DNA from: Ensifer sp. WSM1721
Lineage (GTDB): Bacteria > Pseudomonadota > Alphaproteobacteria > Rhizobiales > Rhizobiaceae
Assembly: GCF_000513895.2 (NCBI RefSeq)
Contig: NZ_CP165782.1
Coordinates: forward strand, 2,743,501 to 2,807,500
Length of the DNA: 64,000 nucleotides
Reading direction: 5' to 3'
Translations under genes and position numbers: made by a program
Shown: piece by piece, positions 30,252 to 39,204 of the stretch
How the letters are laid out: every line of letters begins with the position of its first letter
Numbering within the stretch: the first letter of the stretch is position 1
The notes under the pieces: generated by a model
Databases searched by the model: none
What the model saw: only the letters and a program-made list of their open reading frames with translations
Told to the model about the DNA's origin: nothing

Positions 30252-30442
30252 TTCGATCCCTCCACAACGTTGATCATTTCGACCTCCGGATCGAGTCGAG
30301 TCTATGTATTTTCCCCGTCGAGTCGATTGAACCTGTTCGGCGCTTTTTCGAGCGTTGTCACGCGATCGTCATGGTATGCGGTTAAGAAATACCCACCTCG
30401 CCATTGACCACGGATGTACTGGCAGTGGCTACAGGTGATGAA

Positions 30443-30467
30443 GGTCGGGTTCAACCCGGCCTTTTTT
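30443..30467 (+). terminator. rho-independent terminator downstream of tRNA-Val
   Basis: GGTCGGG/CCCGGCC (one G-T pair) has a TTCAA loop and is followed by six Ts. It is 190 bp after the tRNA, and the only plus-strand transcript upstream is the tRNA precursor. The gap 30252-30530 holds no other feature I can support. Confidence 0.75.
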
Positions 30468-30530
30468 GTTGGGCGCCCCACGGGGGCGGCAGCAGGAGCT
30501 GTCCGCTATGCCGCCCAGGGACGTCGCATC

Positions 30531-31211
30531 TCAATGTACAACCTGCGAGGCCGCCGACATCACCTCTTCCGGTGTCGGAGCGCGGAACATGTTGCTTCCG
30601 CCCCCGGCCGCCTCGGTGAAACTCCAGCGCACGACACCGTCGCGGTCGATGAGGAACTCGCCGACGAGCTGTGCCATAGCCGTTGCGGCCATGCGGTTGT
30701 CGTCCTCCGTCATCTCATAGCCGTCCGCCTGCTGGAGATATTCGGATGCCGCCATGGGGTTCATCGGTTCCGGCAGCTCGTCGGGCAGCTCGACGCGCAT
30801 GGTCATTATGGTCTGCATGCTGATCTTATGAGGCCAGTCGTCCTCGTCCTCGGTGAACTCCGGGTTGGGAAGACCAAAGGCCCGGTGCGAAACCCGTTCG
30901 GGATCTGCCGCGGCAAGAAGGTTCGGCAGGGGGTGGTAGCGGAAATAGAGCCGCGCCCGCTCGATCGGCGTATTCACGACGGTCAGGCTTTCGACACCTT
31001 TTTCGTTCAGTGCGGCCTTGAGCTGTGCCATCGTTGCGATCTGGCGGCGGCAAAATGGACATTGCAGGCCCCTGAACAGGCCCACCAGGACGGGCTTCCG
31101 CCCGCGAAAATCATCAATCGCGATCTTGCCCTCATGGGTGATCGCATCGAGCACCACGTTGGGCGCCCGATCGCCCGGCTGCAACGGCCCGGAACTGCGA
31201 TATTCTTCCAT
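30531..31211 (-). CDS. peroxiredoxin-like AhpC/TSA family protein
   Basis: This 226-residue cytoplasmic protein has a thioredoxin fold. The N-terminal PGDRAPNVVL is typical of peroxiredoxins. The redox site reads RGLQCPFCRRQ, a CPFC (CxxC) motif rather than the PxxxTxxC of classical peroxiredoxins. The C-terminal half is longer than in BCP/AhpC, has acidic segments and contains GEFLIDRDGVVRW. A thiol peroxidase or disulphide reductase role is inferred. It lies 94 bp downstream of the stop of the large cyclase gene on the same strand, so cotranscription is possible. Confidence 0.75.
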   Translation of the reverse strand: MEEYRSSGPLQPGDRAPNVVLDAITHEGKIAIDDFRGRKPVLVGLFRGLQCPFCRRQIATMAQLKAALNEKGVESLTVVNTPIERARLYFRYHPLPNLLAAADPERVSHRAFGLPNPEFTEDEDDWPHKISMQTIMTMRVELPDELPEPMNPMAASEYLQQADGYEMTEDDNRMAATAMAQLVGEFLIDRDGVVRWSFTEAAGGGSNMFRAPTPEEVMSAASQVVH

Positions 31212-31305
31212 GGCTGTTTCCTCCCGTTACCCGTTGTGGGGTCCGCCTCAGCTAAGTTAGGAGAGGCGCTGCTTCACTCCCGCGGCTCCATCTGACGAAA
31301 AAACC

Positions 31306-34300
31306 TCAATCGAGGAACGGCAATATCACCAAGGCTTCGGGGTCGACCTCATGACGGGCGCAAACGTCGCGGGCCAGACCGAAATAGCGCTCGGCCTCGG
31401 CAAGTTCGCCTTCATCGAGAGAAAGCGTCGCCAGACCATCATAGCATGGAAACAGTACCTGCGCTTCGCCTGTCTCGCCGGCAAGCTCGAGCGCCTCGCA
31501 ATAGAGTCGGCGGGCTTCGTGAGGCCGCTCGTGGCATTGATAGATCTGGCCGAGCACAAGCAGGGACACGGATAGATGATCCCGCTGGTCTAACATCCGG
31601 TCGAGCTCGACCGCCTTCTGCGCCGCCGGGACGCCGTCGCCGCTGCAACGATGAGTGAAGGTGCAATAGGCAACCGCCAGGTTCGCGAGCAGCCGCGCCT
31701 GAAAGCCGAGGTCTCCGATGCGGCGGGCCATGTCGAGACCGCGTCGGCAGACATCGATGGCGAGCTTCGGGTCGACGAGCGTGTAAAGCACGCCGAGATT
31801 CGTATATCCCCGGCAGGCCGCATGCATGAGAGCGGCCCCCTCGGCGACGGCGACACTCTCTTCGACCGCGTCGATTGCTTCGCGCGTGTCGCCGCGGCGG
31901 GCGAGCGCCACACCTTTCGTATTCAGCGCCTCGGCGATGACCAGCGCCGCCTCCCGCCGCATCTCCTCACCCGCACCGGCATCAAGCCTCTTGACCCGAC
32001 GCAGCGCCTCACCGGCCCATTCGGAGGCAGCGAGATAATCACCCATGCGGAAGGCGAGATGCCCCCGCTCCTGCAGCAGCGAGGCGCTCTCGACAGGCGC
32101 ATCCGCCCTTTCGAGCCGGACGCCGGCCTCGACGAAGTTCGCCTGTGCCTCGCCGCGATTTCCGGCCTCCCAGAGGAGATGGCCGAGCTTGCGCAGGATT
32201 CGGGCGGAAGCGACGGGATCCGCCGCGATGCGCCCGCTTGCGAGAAGCGCGCGATAATGCTCTTCGGCCTGGGCCCGATGACCGCTCGGCACCAGCAGGT
32301 CGGCGATGCGCTCGCGCGCCACGTACCATTCCGCCGTCTCGTCGCCGAGCGCGGCAAGGGCCGCCACGGCCTGCCGATAGTAGCGGATCGCGTCCTCGTT
32401 GGCGTAGAGCTGGCGCGCGCGATCCCCGGCCGCCACCAGATGGCGCGCGCCGCGGGCGCGGTCCGCCGACTGACTGAAATGATGGCCCAGCAGCGCCAGC
32501 TCCTCGAGCCGTTCCGGGTTCTCGCCATAGCGCCGCTCCAGCGCGTTGGCGATCGCTGCGTGGATTTCCGTTCGCCGTTTCACGAGGAGGTTGTTGTAGA
32601 CGACTTCGTGCAGGAGCGATTGCACGAAACGGTAGGCCTGCGATGTTCGCGAAGCTTCTCCGGCCGTCTCTTCTATGATTTCCGCGTCGCAAAGCCGCTC
32701 CAGGCCAGAGTCCACCCCTCCCGGATTGGGAGAAATGGCCGCGAGCAGTCCCGCGTCGAAGCGCGAACCGATCACCGCGGCGCAATGGACGAGACGCCGC
32801 GCCTCCTGCGGCAGCCGATCGATACGCGCGAGCACCATCGCCTCGATGCCGACAGGAATGTCGACGCTCGCCTCACCCTCGGCCACGTGCCAATGCGGCC
32901 CCTCGCGCCGTAGCATTTCCAGGTCGATAAGGCCGCGGAGAATCTCCTCGATGAAAAGCGGATTGCCGCCGGCGCGCACCAAGATCCGCTCTCTGAGGTG
33001 CTTTGGAAGCCCCTCCTCTCCAAAGTAGGCCGACAGGAGGCGCTCGCCGCTGGCGGGCGAGAGCGGCGCCAGCCGTAAGGCAGTGACGCTCGTGCGGCCC
33101 GGCGCCAGGCGCTCCGGCCCGGCATCCGGCCGTTGCGTGGCGATGAGCATGAAGGGCTTGCGTTCCAGCCGATCGAGCACGAAGCGCAGCGCCTCCAGCG
33201 ACGCGGAATCCGCCCAGTGCAGGTCCTCGATAACGAGCAATAGCGGTGTTCGCTCGAGTCGCCGCTCGAACAGGGTGCGAATGAGCGAGAAGAGCTGGCG
33301 CCGGAGCTGCTCGGGAGGGACATGCTGCAATGCGCCGTCGCGCTCCCCCATGCCGAGGATATGAAACAGGAGCGGCATCGCGTCCGCGACCTCGGCGGCG
33401 GCAAAACCGATCTCCGAGAGGCCCGCCTCAAGCTGCTCCCGCGTCTTCTCCGCAGAGTCACCGGTCGCTATGCCATAGGCACTGCGCAGCACCGTGGCGA
33501 GTGTCCCGTAGGACGGCTCTCCGAGGGGAGAACAGGCCGCCCGCCTGACGACGACAAGGGCGAAACGCTGATCCTCGCCGAGGCCGGCCAGGAACTCGCC
33601 GACGAGGCGCGACTTGCCGATGCCGGCCTCGCCGACGAGCCTGACCATTTGCGCAGCCCCGCTGCAGGCAAGCGTCAGGCAGTCCCGCAAGCGGGCGAGT
33701 TCAGTGTCGCGGCCGATCAGCGGCGCGCTGAGGCCGAGCGCGTCGAGTCCTCTTGCCGGGCGCGGCGTTTCGAGCGCCCCGGTCACACGATGCACCTGCA
33801 AGCTGCCGGCCTTGCCGCGGAGCGCGACGGCTCCGAGCGTCTCGTAGGCGAAGGCATGCCGTGTGAGCTTGTGCGTCACCGGACCGACAAGGATCTCGTC
33901 CGGACCGGCCATGGTCTGCAGCCGCTGCGCCGTGTTCACCGTGTCGCCCGTTACCGAATAGGATTTGGTGTCGCCGGCGCCGACGGCACCGGCAACGACC
34001 GTTCCCGTATTGACGCCGATGTGGAGGCTCAGCGGCAGGCCGATGCGCTTTCGCCAGTGCTCGCCGACCCGTCCTGCCCTGGTCACCATCTCCAGCGCGG
34101 CGCGAAGCGCCCTTTCCGCATCGTCCTCATGCGCCACGGGTGCGCCGAAGAGGGCGAGCAGAGCATCGCCGATGAACTTGTCGACAAATCCGCCGAAGGC
34201 TTCCACGGAACGCGTCAGTTCCTCGAAGAGCTCGTTCTGCAGCGCCTGAAGCACCTCCGGATCGACCTGCTCGCTGAGGCTCGTAAACCCGCAGAGATCG

Positions 34301-34584
34301 GCAAAGACGACGGTGACCGTGCGGCGGTCGGCGCCGGCCTCCGGCCCCGGCGGCAAGGGGGGCGTGGCGGGAATGATTCTGGCCGGCGGCTGTTGCGACG
34401 CAGACTTCGCGGCCGGTCTGGATACGGAAGGGGAACCCACCTGGGTGCCGCAACGCGGACAGAAGGCGAAGTGCTCCGGACAGGGATAGCCGCAGGCCGG
34501 GCACGGCACCGGCTGTTTCGCACCGCATCGCGGGCAGAATGCAAAACCGCTTTCGATCTCAAACCCGCATTCGTGGCAGTTCAT
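31306..34584 (-). CDS. class III adenylate/guanylate cyclase with zinc ribbons, AAA-like ATPase and TPR repeats
   Basis: This is a 1092-residue multidomain protein. Two zinc ribbons lie at the N-terminus (C3, C6, C17, C20 and C28, C31, C42, C45). A Pro/Ala linker leads to a class III cyclase domain (about 88-265), with metal-binding Asp in VVFADLCGFTSLSE and KFIGDALLALFG, and GDTVNTAQRLQ downstream. A STAND/predicted ATPase domain follows, with Walker A GEAGIGKSRLV near residue 317 and the Walker-B-like LLVIEDLHWADS near 445. About 400 residues of helical TPR-like repeats complete the protein. Such proteins are presumed to make cAMP in response to ligand or partner binding, but the signal is unknown. 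It is divergent from ilvD. The 299-bp gap between them shows no clear motif. Confidence 0.9.
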   Translation of the reverse strand: MNCHECGFEIESGFAFCPRCGAKQPVPCPACGYPCPEHFAFCPRCGTQVGSPSVSRPAAKSASQQPPARIIPATPPLPPGPEAGADRRTVTVVFADLCGFTSLSEQVDPEVLQALQNELFEELTRSVEAFGGFVDKFIGDALLALFGAPVAHEDDAERALRAALEMVTRAGRVGEHWRKRIGLPLSLHIGVNTGTVVAGAVGAGDTKSYSVTGDTVNTAQRLQTMAGPDEILVGPVTHKLTRHAFAYETLGAVALRGKAGSLQVHRVTGALETPRPARGLDALGLSAPLIGRDTELARLRDCLTLACSGAAQMVRLVGEAGIGKSRLVGEFLAGLGEDQRFALVVVRRAACSPLGEPSYGTLATVLRSAYGIATGDSAEKTREQLEAGLSEIGFAAAEVADAMPLLFHILGMGERDGALQHVPPEQLRRQLFSLIRTLFERRLERTPLLLVIEDLHWADSASLEALRFVLDRLERKPFMLIATQRPDAGPERLAPGRTSVTALRLAPLSPASGERLLSAYFGEEGLPKHLRERILVRAGGNPLFIEEILRGLIDLEMLRREGPHWHVAEGEASVDIPVGIEAMVLARIDRLPQEARRLVHCAAVIGSRFDAGLLAAISPNPGGVDSGLERLCDAEIIEETAGEASRTSQAYRFVQSLLHEVVYNNLLVKRRTEIHAAIANALERRYGENPERLEELALLGHHFSQSADRARGARHLVAAGDRARQLYANEDAIRYYRQAVAALAALGDETAEWYVARERIADLLVPSGHRAQAEEHYRALLASGRIAADPVASARILRKLGHLLWEAGNRGEAQANFVEAGVRLERADAPVESASLLQERGHLAFRMGDYLAASEWAGEALRRVKRLDAGAGEEMRREAALVIAEALNTKGVALARRGDTREAIDAVEESVAVAEGAALMHAACRGYTNLGVLYTLVDPKLAIDVCRRGLDMARRIGDLGFQARLLANLAVAYCTFTHRCSGDGVPAAQKAVELDRMLDQRDHLSVSLLVLGQIYQCHERPHEARRLYCEALELAGETGEAQVLFPCYDGLATLSLDEGELAEAERYFGLARDVCARHEVDPEALVILPFLD

Positions 34585-34883
34585 CCCCGATGAACCTCAA
34601 GCGTGCCTGCTTGCTCCGGAATTCCGGAGCTCGCGGGCGTGAATGCCGAGAAAAAACAATGGACTTGTTGCGCCGGCTTGGCAAGCATGGGAGCACCTGG
34701 CGCCGCCGCTCGTGTCGCTCTCCGGAACCTTGCCGCGACGCGGCGCGTTCGCGGAACAGCGGCACCGGAAATAATCTGACGCAAAAGATGACGCGCGCGC
34801 AATTTTGCGCTACTACCCCCTGCGCTGGCGCTTAAGGATCGCCATATTTGCGTGATGACATTCGTTCGTGAAGGAACACGTTC

Positions 34884-36722
34884 ATGCCTGCCTATCGCTC
34901 TCGTACCACCACCCACGGCCGCAACATGGCCGGCGCCCGCGGCCTCTGGCGCGCGACGGGCATGAAGGACAGCGACTTTGGCAAGCCGATTATCGCCGTG
35001 GTGAACTCCTTCACGCAGTTCGTGCCCGGCCACGTGCACCTCAAAGACCTCGGCCAGCTCGTTGCCCGCGAAATCGAAGCGGCCGGCGGCGTCGCCAAGG
35101 AATTCAACACGATCGCCGTCGACGACGGCATCGCCATGGGTCATGACGGCATGCTCTATTCGCTGCCCTCGCGCGAGATCATCGCCGACAGCGTCGAATA
35201 CATGGTCAACGCCCATTGCGCCGACGCCATGGTCTGCATCTCCAACTGCGACAAGATCACCCCCGGCATGCTGATGGCCGCGCTCCGCCTCAACATCCCG
35301 GCCGTCTTCGTTTCCGGTGGCCCGATGGAAGCGGGCAAGGTCGTACTGCACGGCAAGAAGCACGCGCTCGATCTCGTCGACGCGATGGTCGCCGCCGCCG
35401 ACGACAATGTCAGCGACGAGGACGTCAAGGTGATCGAGCGCTCCGCCTGCCCGACCTGCGGTTCCTGCTCCGGCATGTTCACGGCGAACTCGATGAACTG
35501 TCTGACCGAGGCGCTCGGCCTGTCGCTTCCCGGCAACGGCTCGACGCTTGCCACGCACGCCGACCGCAAGCGCCTCTTCGTCGAAGCCGGTCACCTCATC
35601 GTCGATCTGGCGCGGCGCTATTATGAACAGGAAGACGAGCGGGTGCTGCCGCGCTCGATCGCGAACAAGCGAGCTTTCGAAAACGCCATGACGCTCGACA
35701 TCGCCATGGGCGGCTCGACCAATACGGTTCTGCACATCCTCGCCGCCGCTTACGAGGGCGAGGTCGACTTCACCATGGACGACATCGACCGGCTGTCGCG
35801 CAAGGTGCCGTGCCTGTCGAAGGTCGCCCCCGCAAAGGCCGATGTCCACATGGAAGACGTCCACCGAGCCGGCGGCATCATGTCGATCCTCGGCGAGCTC
35901 GACAAAGGCGGCCTGATCAATCGCGACTGCGTCACTGTGCACAGCGAAACGCTAGGCGTCGCCATCGACCGCTGGGACATCACCCGCACGGCGAGCGAGA
36001 CTGTCCGCAACTTCTACCGCGCCGCGCCCGGCGGCATTCCCACCCAGGTCGCCTTCAGCCAGGAGGCACGCTGGGAGGACCTCGACACCGACCGCGAAAA
36101 CGGCGTCATCCGCTCGGTCGAGCATCCCTTCTCGAAGGATGGCGGCCTTGCGGTGCTCAAAGGCAACATCGCGCTCGACGGCTGCATCGTGAAGACGGCC
36201 GGCGTCGACGAGAGCATTTTGAAGTTCTCCGGCCCCGCCCGGGTGTTCGAGAGCCAGGACGCCGCGGTCAAGGCGATCCTCGGCAACGAGATCAAGGCCG
36301 GCGACGTCGTCGTCATCCGCTACGAGGGGCCGAAAGGCGGGCCGGGCATGCAGGAAATGCTCTATCCGACGAGCTACCTGAAGTCGAAAGGCCTCGGCAA
36401 AGCCTGCGCGCTGATCACCGACGGCCGCTTCTCCGGCGGCACCTCCGGCCTATCGATCGGCCACGTCTCGCCGGAGGCAGCGAACGGCGGCACGATCGGC
36501 CTGGTGCGCGAGGGCGACATGATCGACATCGACATCCCGAAACGTACAATCAGCCTTCGCGTCGACGAGGCGGAACTCGCCGCCCGGAGGCAGGAGCAGG
36601 ATGCCAAGGGCTGGAAGCCGGTCGAGCAGCGCAAGCGCCGTGTGACGACCGCGCTCAAGGCCTATGCTGCCTTTGCGACCTCGGCCGATCGTGGAGCCGT
36701 CAGGGACTTGGGTGACCGATAA
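34884..36722 (+). CDS. ilvD: dihydroxy-acid dehydratase
   Basis: This 612-residue Fe-S enzyme dehydrates 2,3-dihydroxy-isovalerate and -methylvalerate in valine and isoleucine synthesis. The IlvD/Edd signatures are present: [38 protein letters not shown] (cluster cysteines) and [20 protein letters not shown]. Length and the N-terminal [19 protein letters not shown] fit IlvD rather than the phosphogluconate dehydratase Edd. ATG 34884 follows AAGGAAC. The gene is monocistronic with a strong bidirectional terminator after it. The downstream neighbour (GFA gene) is convergent. Confidence 0.96.
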   Translation: MPAYRSRTTTHGRNMAGARGLWRATGMKDSDFGKPIIAVVNSFTQFVPGHVHLKDLGQLVAREIEAAGGVAKEFNTIAVDDGIAMGHDGMLYSLPSREIIADSVEYMVNAHCADAMVCISNCDKITPGMLMAALRLNIPAVFVSGGPMEAGKVVLHGKKHALDLVDAMVAAADDNVSDEDVKVIERSACPTCGSCSGMFTANSMNCLTEALGLSLPGNGSTLATHADRKRLFVEAGHLIVDLARRYYEQEDERVLPRSIANKRAFENAMTLDIAMGGSTNTVLHILAAAYEGEVDFTMDDIDRLSRKVPCLSKVAPAKADVHMEDVHRAGGIMSILGELDKGGLINRDCVTVHSETLGVAIDRWDITRTASETVRNFYRAAPGGIPTQVAFSQEARWEDLDTDRENGVIRSVEHPFSKDGGLAVLKGNIALDGCIVKTAGVDESILKFSGPARVFESQDAAVKAILGNEIKAGDVVVIRYEGPKGGPGMQEMLYPTSYLKSKGLGKACALITDGRFSGGTSGLSIGHVSPEAANGGTIGLVREGDMIDIDIPKRTISLRVDEAELAARRQEQDAKGWKPVEQRKRRVTTALKAYAAFATSADRGAVRDLGDR

Positions 36723-36740
36723 TCGGCGCAACCGCAGTGA

Positions 36741-36775
36741 AAAAAGGCTCCCGCCGGCGCGGCGGAAGCCTTTTT
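36741..36775. terminator. bidirectional terminator between ilvD and the GFA gene
   Basis: AAAAAGGCT..CGCCG pairs with CGGCG..AGCCTTTTT around a GCG loop. T-runs exist on both strands, so it can serve both convergent genes. Confidence 0.85.
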
Positions 36776-36791
36776 CGTCGTGACGCCTGAG

Positions 36792-37196
36792 TCACATGTA
36801 ACGCGTCTCGGCCGGTGGATTCCACCAGTTGTTGTGCAGCCCGTCCATATACTGGATCGGCAAGGACGCGAGCACGGCCGGATCGACATCGTCCAAGCAT
36901 GCAACATTGATAGAGACGAAAGCGCCGCCGATCTGTTCGACATAACCGTGGCCATAGGGCGACGCACCACAGGTCGTGCAGAACCGGTGATGGCCGCTCA
37001 TCGTGGCGAACTGATAGTCCCCGATACCGGTCTCCTCGCACATCAGCCGGAAATCCTCCGGCTTCACGGTCGCGCCCCAATAGCGCAGCTTCGAGCAGTA
37101 GGAGCAATTGCACCGGCTGGTCCCCACCTCGAGGTCGACGTCGACTTCGTAGCGAATGCGTCCACAATGGCAGCTACCTTTATACGTGGTCTTCAT
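36792..37196 (-). CDS. GFA-domain protein (glutathione-dependent formaldehyde-activating enzyme-like)
   Basis: This 134-residue zinc-binding protein is of the GFA/Mss4-like fold. Zinc cysteines appear in GSCHCGRIRYEV, RCNCSYCSK and FCTTCGASPYG. The prototype (Gfa of Paracoccus) was proposed to speed up S-hydroxymethylglutathione formation, but most GFA-family members have no proven activity, so I assign only the family. Three consecutive ATGs follow GGGAGGA; the third (37196) has the best spacing. The gene is divergent from a MarR gene, with two mirror-image operators in between, so it is probably that regulator's target. Confidence 0.85.
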   Translation of the reverse strand: MKTTYKGSCHCGRIRYEVDVDLEVGTSRCNCSYCSKLRYWGATVKPEDFRLMCEETGIGDYQFATMSGHHRFCTTCGASPYGHGYVEQIGGAFVSINVACLDDVDPAVLASLPIQYMDGLHNNWWNPPAETRYM

Positions 37197-37244
37197 CATC
37201 ATTCCTCCCGCTTGAAATGCCGTCTTGCCAATCTTGAGTCTGCA

Positions 37245-37286
37245 TGACAACATATTGTCATTTAGGAGAATGACAATATGTTGTCA
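37245..37286. promoter_or_regulatory. paired MarR-type operators between the GFA and marR genes
   Basis: TGACAACATATTGTCA (37245-37260) and TGACAATATGTTGTCA (37271-37286) are each imperfect 16-bp dyads and are exact reverse complements of one another, 26 bp centre to centre. They cover the likely divergent promoters and abut the ATG of the marR gene (37289). Confidence 0.75.
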
Positions 37287-37288
37287 AT

Positions 37289-37750
37289 ATGAATCCCCGC
37301 TCGCGTACGCCCTCCGGCGATGCTTTCGCCGAATTCGCCATTTCCGTCCTTCGTCTTGCCGGCCACTTGACCTCCGAAGGAGATAGGCTGGCGCAGCCAT
37401 CCGGCCAGACCAGTGCCCGCTGGCAGGTGTTGGCTGCAGCAGCACATGCCGAGATGTCGGTTGCCGACGCTGCCCGTGCACTCGGGCTTGCGCGGCAGGG
37501 CGTGCAACGCATCGCGGACCTCCTCGAAGCCGAGGGATTGATCGCCTACAGGGACAATCCCGCGCATCAGCGTGCGAAGCTGATGACGCTTACGGAACGG
37601 GGCAAGACGGTGCTCGACGAAATCACCGCCCGCCAGACCGTCTGGGCGGATGCGCTTGGCGCGGAAACGGGAGAGGAAAGAGTGCGGCAAGCGACGACGC
37701 TGATCGCCGATGTCATTGCAATCCTTAAGGAGCGTGGCACGAGGCGTTGA
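37289..37750 (+). CDS. MarR-family transcriptional regulator
   Basis: This 153-residue winged-helix regulator has helix-turn-helix sequence in SVADAARALGLARQGVQRIADLLEAEG (about residues 57-83) and a wing containing DNPAHQRAKLMTLTERG, as in MarR proteins. Predicted dimeric repressor of itself and of the divergent GFA gene through the two operators immediately upstream. The only upstream Shine-Dalgarno-like AGGAG is about 20 bases away and lies between the operators, so translation may be leaderless or start weakly. The effector is unknown. Its stop is 5 bp from that of the second MarR gene (convergent). Confidence 0.88.
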   Translation: MNPRSRTPSGDAFAEFAISVLRLAGHLTSEGDRLAQPSGQTSARWQVLAAAAHAEMSVADAARALGLARQGVQRIADLLEAEGLIAYRDNPAHQRAKLMTLTERGKTVLDEITARQTVWADALGAETGEERVRQATTLIADVIAILKERGTRR

Positions 37751-37755
37751 TCACA

Positions 37756-38202
37756 TTACGTCAGCGCCAGCAGATCGGCGCGCAAACGGTCCGCGCCGTG
37801 CTCGCCGAGACGCTCGTCGACCGCCGCATGCGTTTCCTTCCAGATCGGAAGGGCTTCGGCGAGCAACCGCCCGCCGTCGGCCGTCAGCCTCAGGCGCCTC
37901 AGACGTCGATCGTTCGGGTCGACAAAAACCTCGATCAGACCGCGGCGCTCAAGCGGCTTCAGCGCGGCCGTCAGTGTCGTGCGATCCATGGCAAGCAGTG
38001 ACGCCACCGCATTCATGCTGGGCGGCTCCGGCCGGTTGAGAGACATCATCAACGAGAACTGACCATTGGTTATATCGAGCGGCCTCAGCGCCTCGTCGAA
38101 TTGCCGAGCGAGCGCCCGAGCGGCGCGCTGAACATGCAGGCACAGACAGGTATCCTTGACGAAAAGGGTGGTGGAAAAAGGTATCGGCGGCGACTTTGAC
38201 AT
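37756..38202 (-). CDS. MarR-family transcriptional regulator (second, convergent)
   Basis: This 148-residue MarR protein has its recognition region in SMNAVASLLAMDRTTLTAALKPLERRG, and the wing is PNDRRLRRLRLTADG with the family's conserved Asp-Arg. Three cysteines lie near the N-terminus (KDTCLCLHVQ and upstream context), two of them adjacent to the dimer-forming helix. This position can allow redox sensing in OhrR-like MarR proteins (speculative). A perfect 16-bp palindrome lies 10 bp upstream of its start, between it and the divergent DUF899 gene. It is not closely similar to the neighbouring MarR protein. Confidence 0.88.
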   Translation of the reverse strand: MSKSPPIPFSTTLFVKDTCLCLHVQRAARALARQFDEALRPLDITNGQFSLMMSLNRPEPPSMNAVASLLAMDRTTLTAALKPLERRGLIEVFVDPNDRRLRRLRLTADGGRLLAEALPIWKETHAAVDERLGEHGADRLRADLLALT

Positions 38203-38211
38203 AGAACAGTA

Positions 38212-38227
38212 ATGTTGATATCAACAT
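38212..38227. promoter_or_regulatory. perfect 16-bp palindrome, candidate MarR operator
   Basis: ATGTTGATATCAACAT is a perfect dyad 10 bp before the second marR start, on the side facing the divergent DUF899 gene. It differs from the operators of the first MarR protein. Confidence 0.75.
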
Positions 38228-38240
38228 AATTAGTCAAGCG

Positions 38241-38312
38241 CTACATCGCAGTGCCGGGCGTCTCTTGAGGCGCAAAAACCGCTGTAACTTTGAATTGCTG
38301 CGTAATTCATTC
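38241..38312. repeat. decayed RIME-like repeat, copy 2
   Basis: CTACATCGCAGTGCCGGGCG, GTCTCTTGAGGCGCAAAAAC and GCTGTAACTTTGAATTGCTG follow the same order as the intact copies at 6114 and 40627 but have lost base pairing. It sits between the MarR palindrome and the DUF899 start. Confidence 0.6.
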
Positions 38313-38361
38313 CTTGAAGCCTGCCGATCTTCGGATCGTGCACTAGGGAGGAGAAACGGGC

Positions 38362-39087
38362 ATGACACCGAACCACGCTGTCGTATCGCCGAAGGAATGG
38401 CTGGAGGCGCGCAAGAGGCTGCTCACACTAGAGAAGGAGCACACGCACCTGCGCGACAAGATCAACGCCGAACGCCAAGCGCTGCCGTGGGTGAAGATGG
38501 AAAAGACCTACGTCTTCGACACCGTAGCCGGCCCGAAGACATTGGCCGAACTCTTCGACGGGCGCAGCCAGCTTCTCGTCTATCATTTCATGCTCGGTGC
38601 AAACTGGGAAGCCGGCTGCAAGAGCTGTTCCCTTGTCGCCGATCACTTCGCCGGCGCGCTTCCCCACCTCAACCATCATGACGTAACCCTGATCGCCGCG
38701 TCCAATGCGCCCCTGGAAAAGATCGAAGCCTATCGTAAACGCATGGGCTGGCACTTCCCCTGGGTCTCGGCTCTCGGCAATGGCTTCAACAGCGATTTCC
38801 ACGTGTCCTTCACGCCCGCCGAGCTCGCGGGCGGCAAGGTCGTCTACAATTTCACCGAAATCGACAGCGGCGACGCCTATGAGGAACTGCCCGGCCTCAG
38901 CGCCTTCTACAAGGACGAGAACGGCACCGTCTATCATACCTATTCAACCTATGCCCGCGGACTGGAGGAGCTGGTCGGCACTTTCATGCTACTCGACCGC
39001 GCACCCAAGGGCCGCAACGAGGGCGAGGTCATGGATTTCGTCCGCCGGCATGACGAGTACGACGAAACGCCACGGCGGCGGGCGTGA
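38362..39087 (+). CDS. DUF899 family thioredoxin-like protein
   Basis: This 241-residue protein belongs to the DUF899 family, which adopts a thioredoxin-like fold. Characteristic blocks are VVSPKEWLEARKRLLTLEKE at the N-terminus, LFDGRSQLLVYHFMLG, GCKSCSLVADHF (CxxC-like CKSC) and the C-terminal HDEYDE. There is no signal peptide. A redox or stress role is plausible from the fold but unproven. AGGGAGGAG about 10 bases upstream supports ATG 38362. It is the first of three same-strand genes (DUF899, DUF1579, VOC) with gaps near 100 bp, a set often seen together in soil bacteria, probably under the divergent MarR regulator. Confidence 0.85.
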   Translation: MTPNHAVVSPKEWLEARKRLLTLEKEHTHLRDKINAERQALPWVKMEKTYVFDTVAGPKTLAELFDGRSQLLVYHFMLGANWEAGCKSCSLVADHFAGALPHLNHHDVTLIAASNAPLEKIEAYRKRMGWHFPWVSALGNGFNSDFHVSFTPAELAGGKVVYNFTEIDSGDAYEELPGLSAFYKDENGTVYHTYSTYARGLEELVGTFMLLDRAPKGRNEGEVMDFVRRHDEYDETPRRRA

Positions 39088-39204
39088 CGGGAAACGTTCA
39101 ATCGCGCGATTGTTCAGGGAACCTTCGGCGTTTGCCAACGTTGTCGCTCTTTGCGCGGCGAACTGGGGAAGCGTCGGCCGCGCATCACCATGGGAGGGTA
39201 TTCA

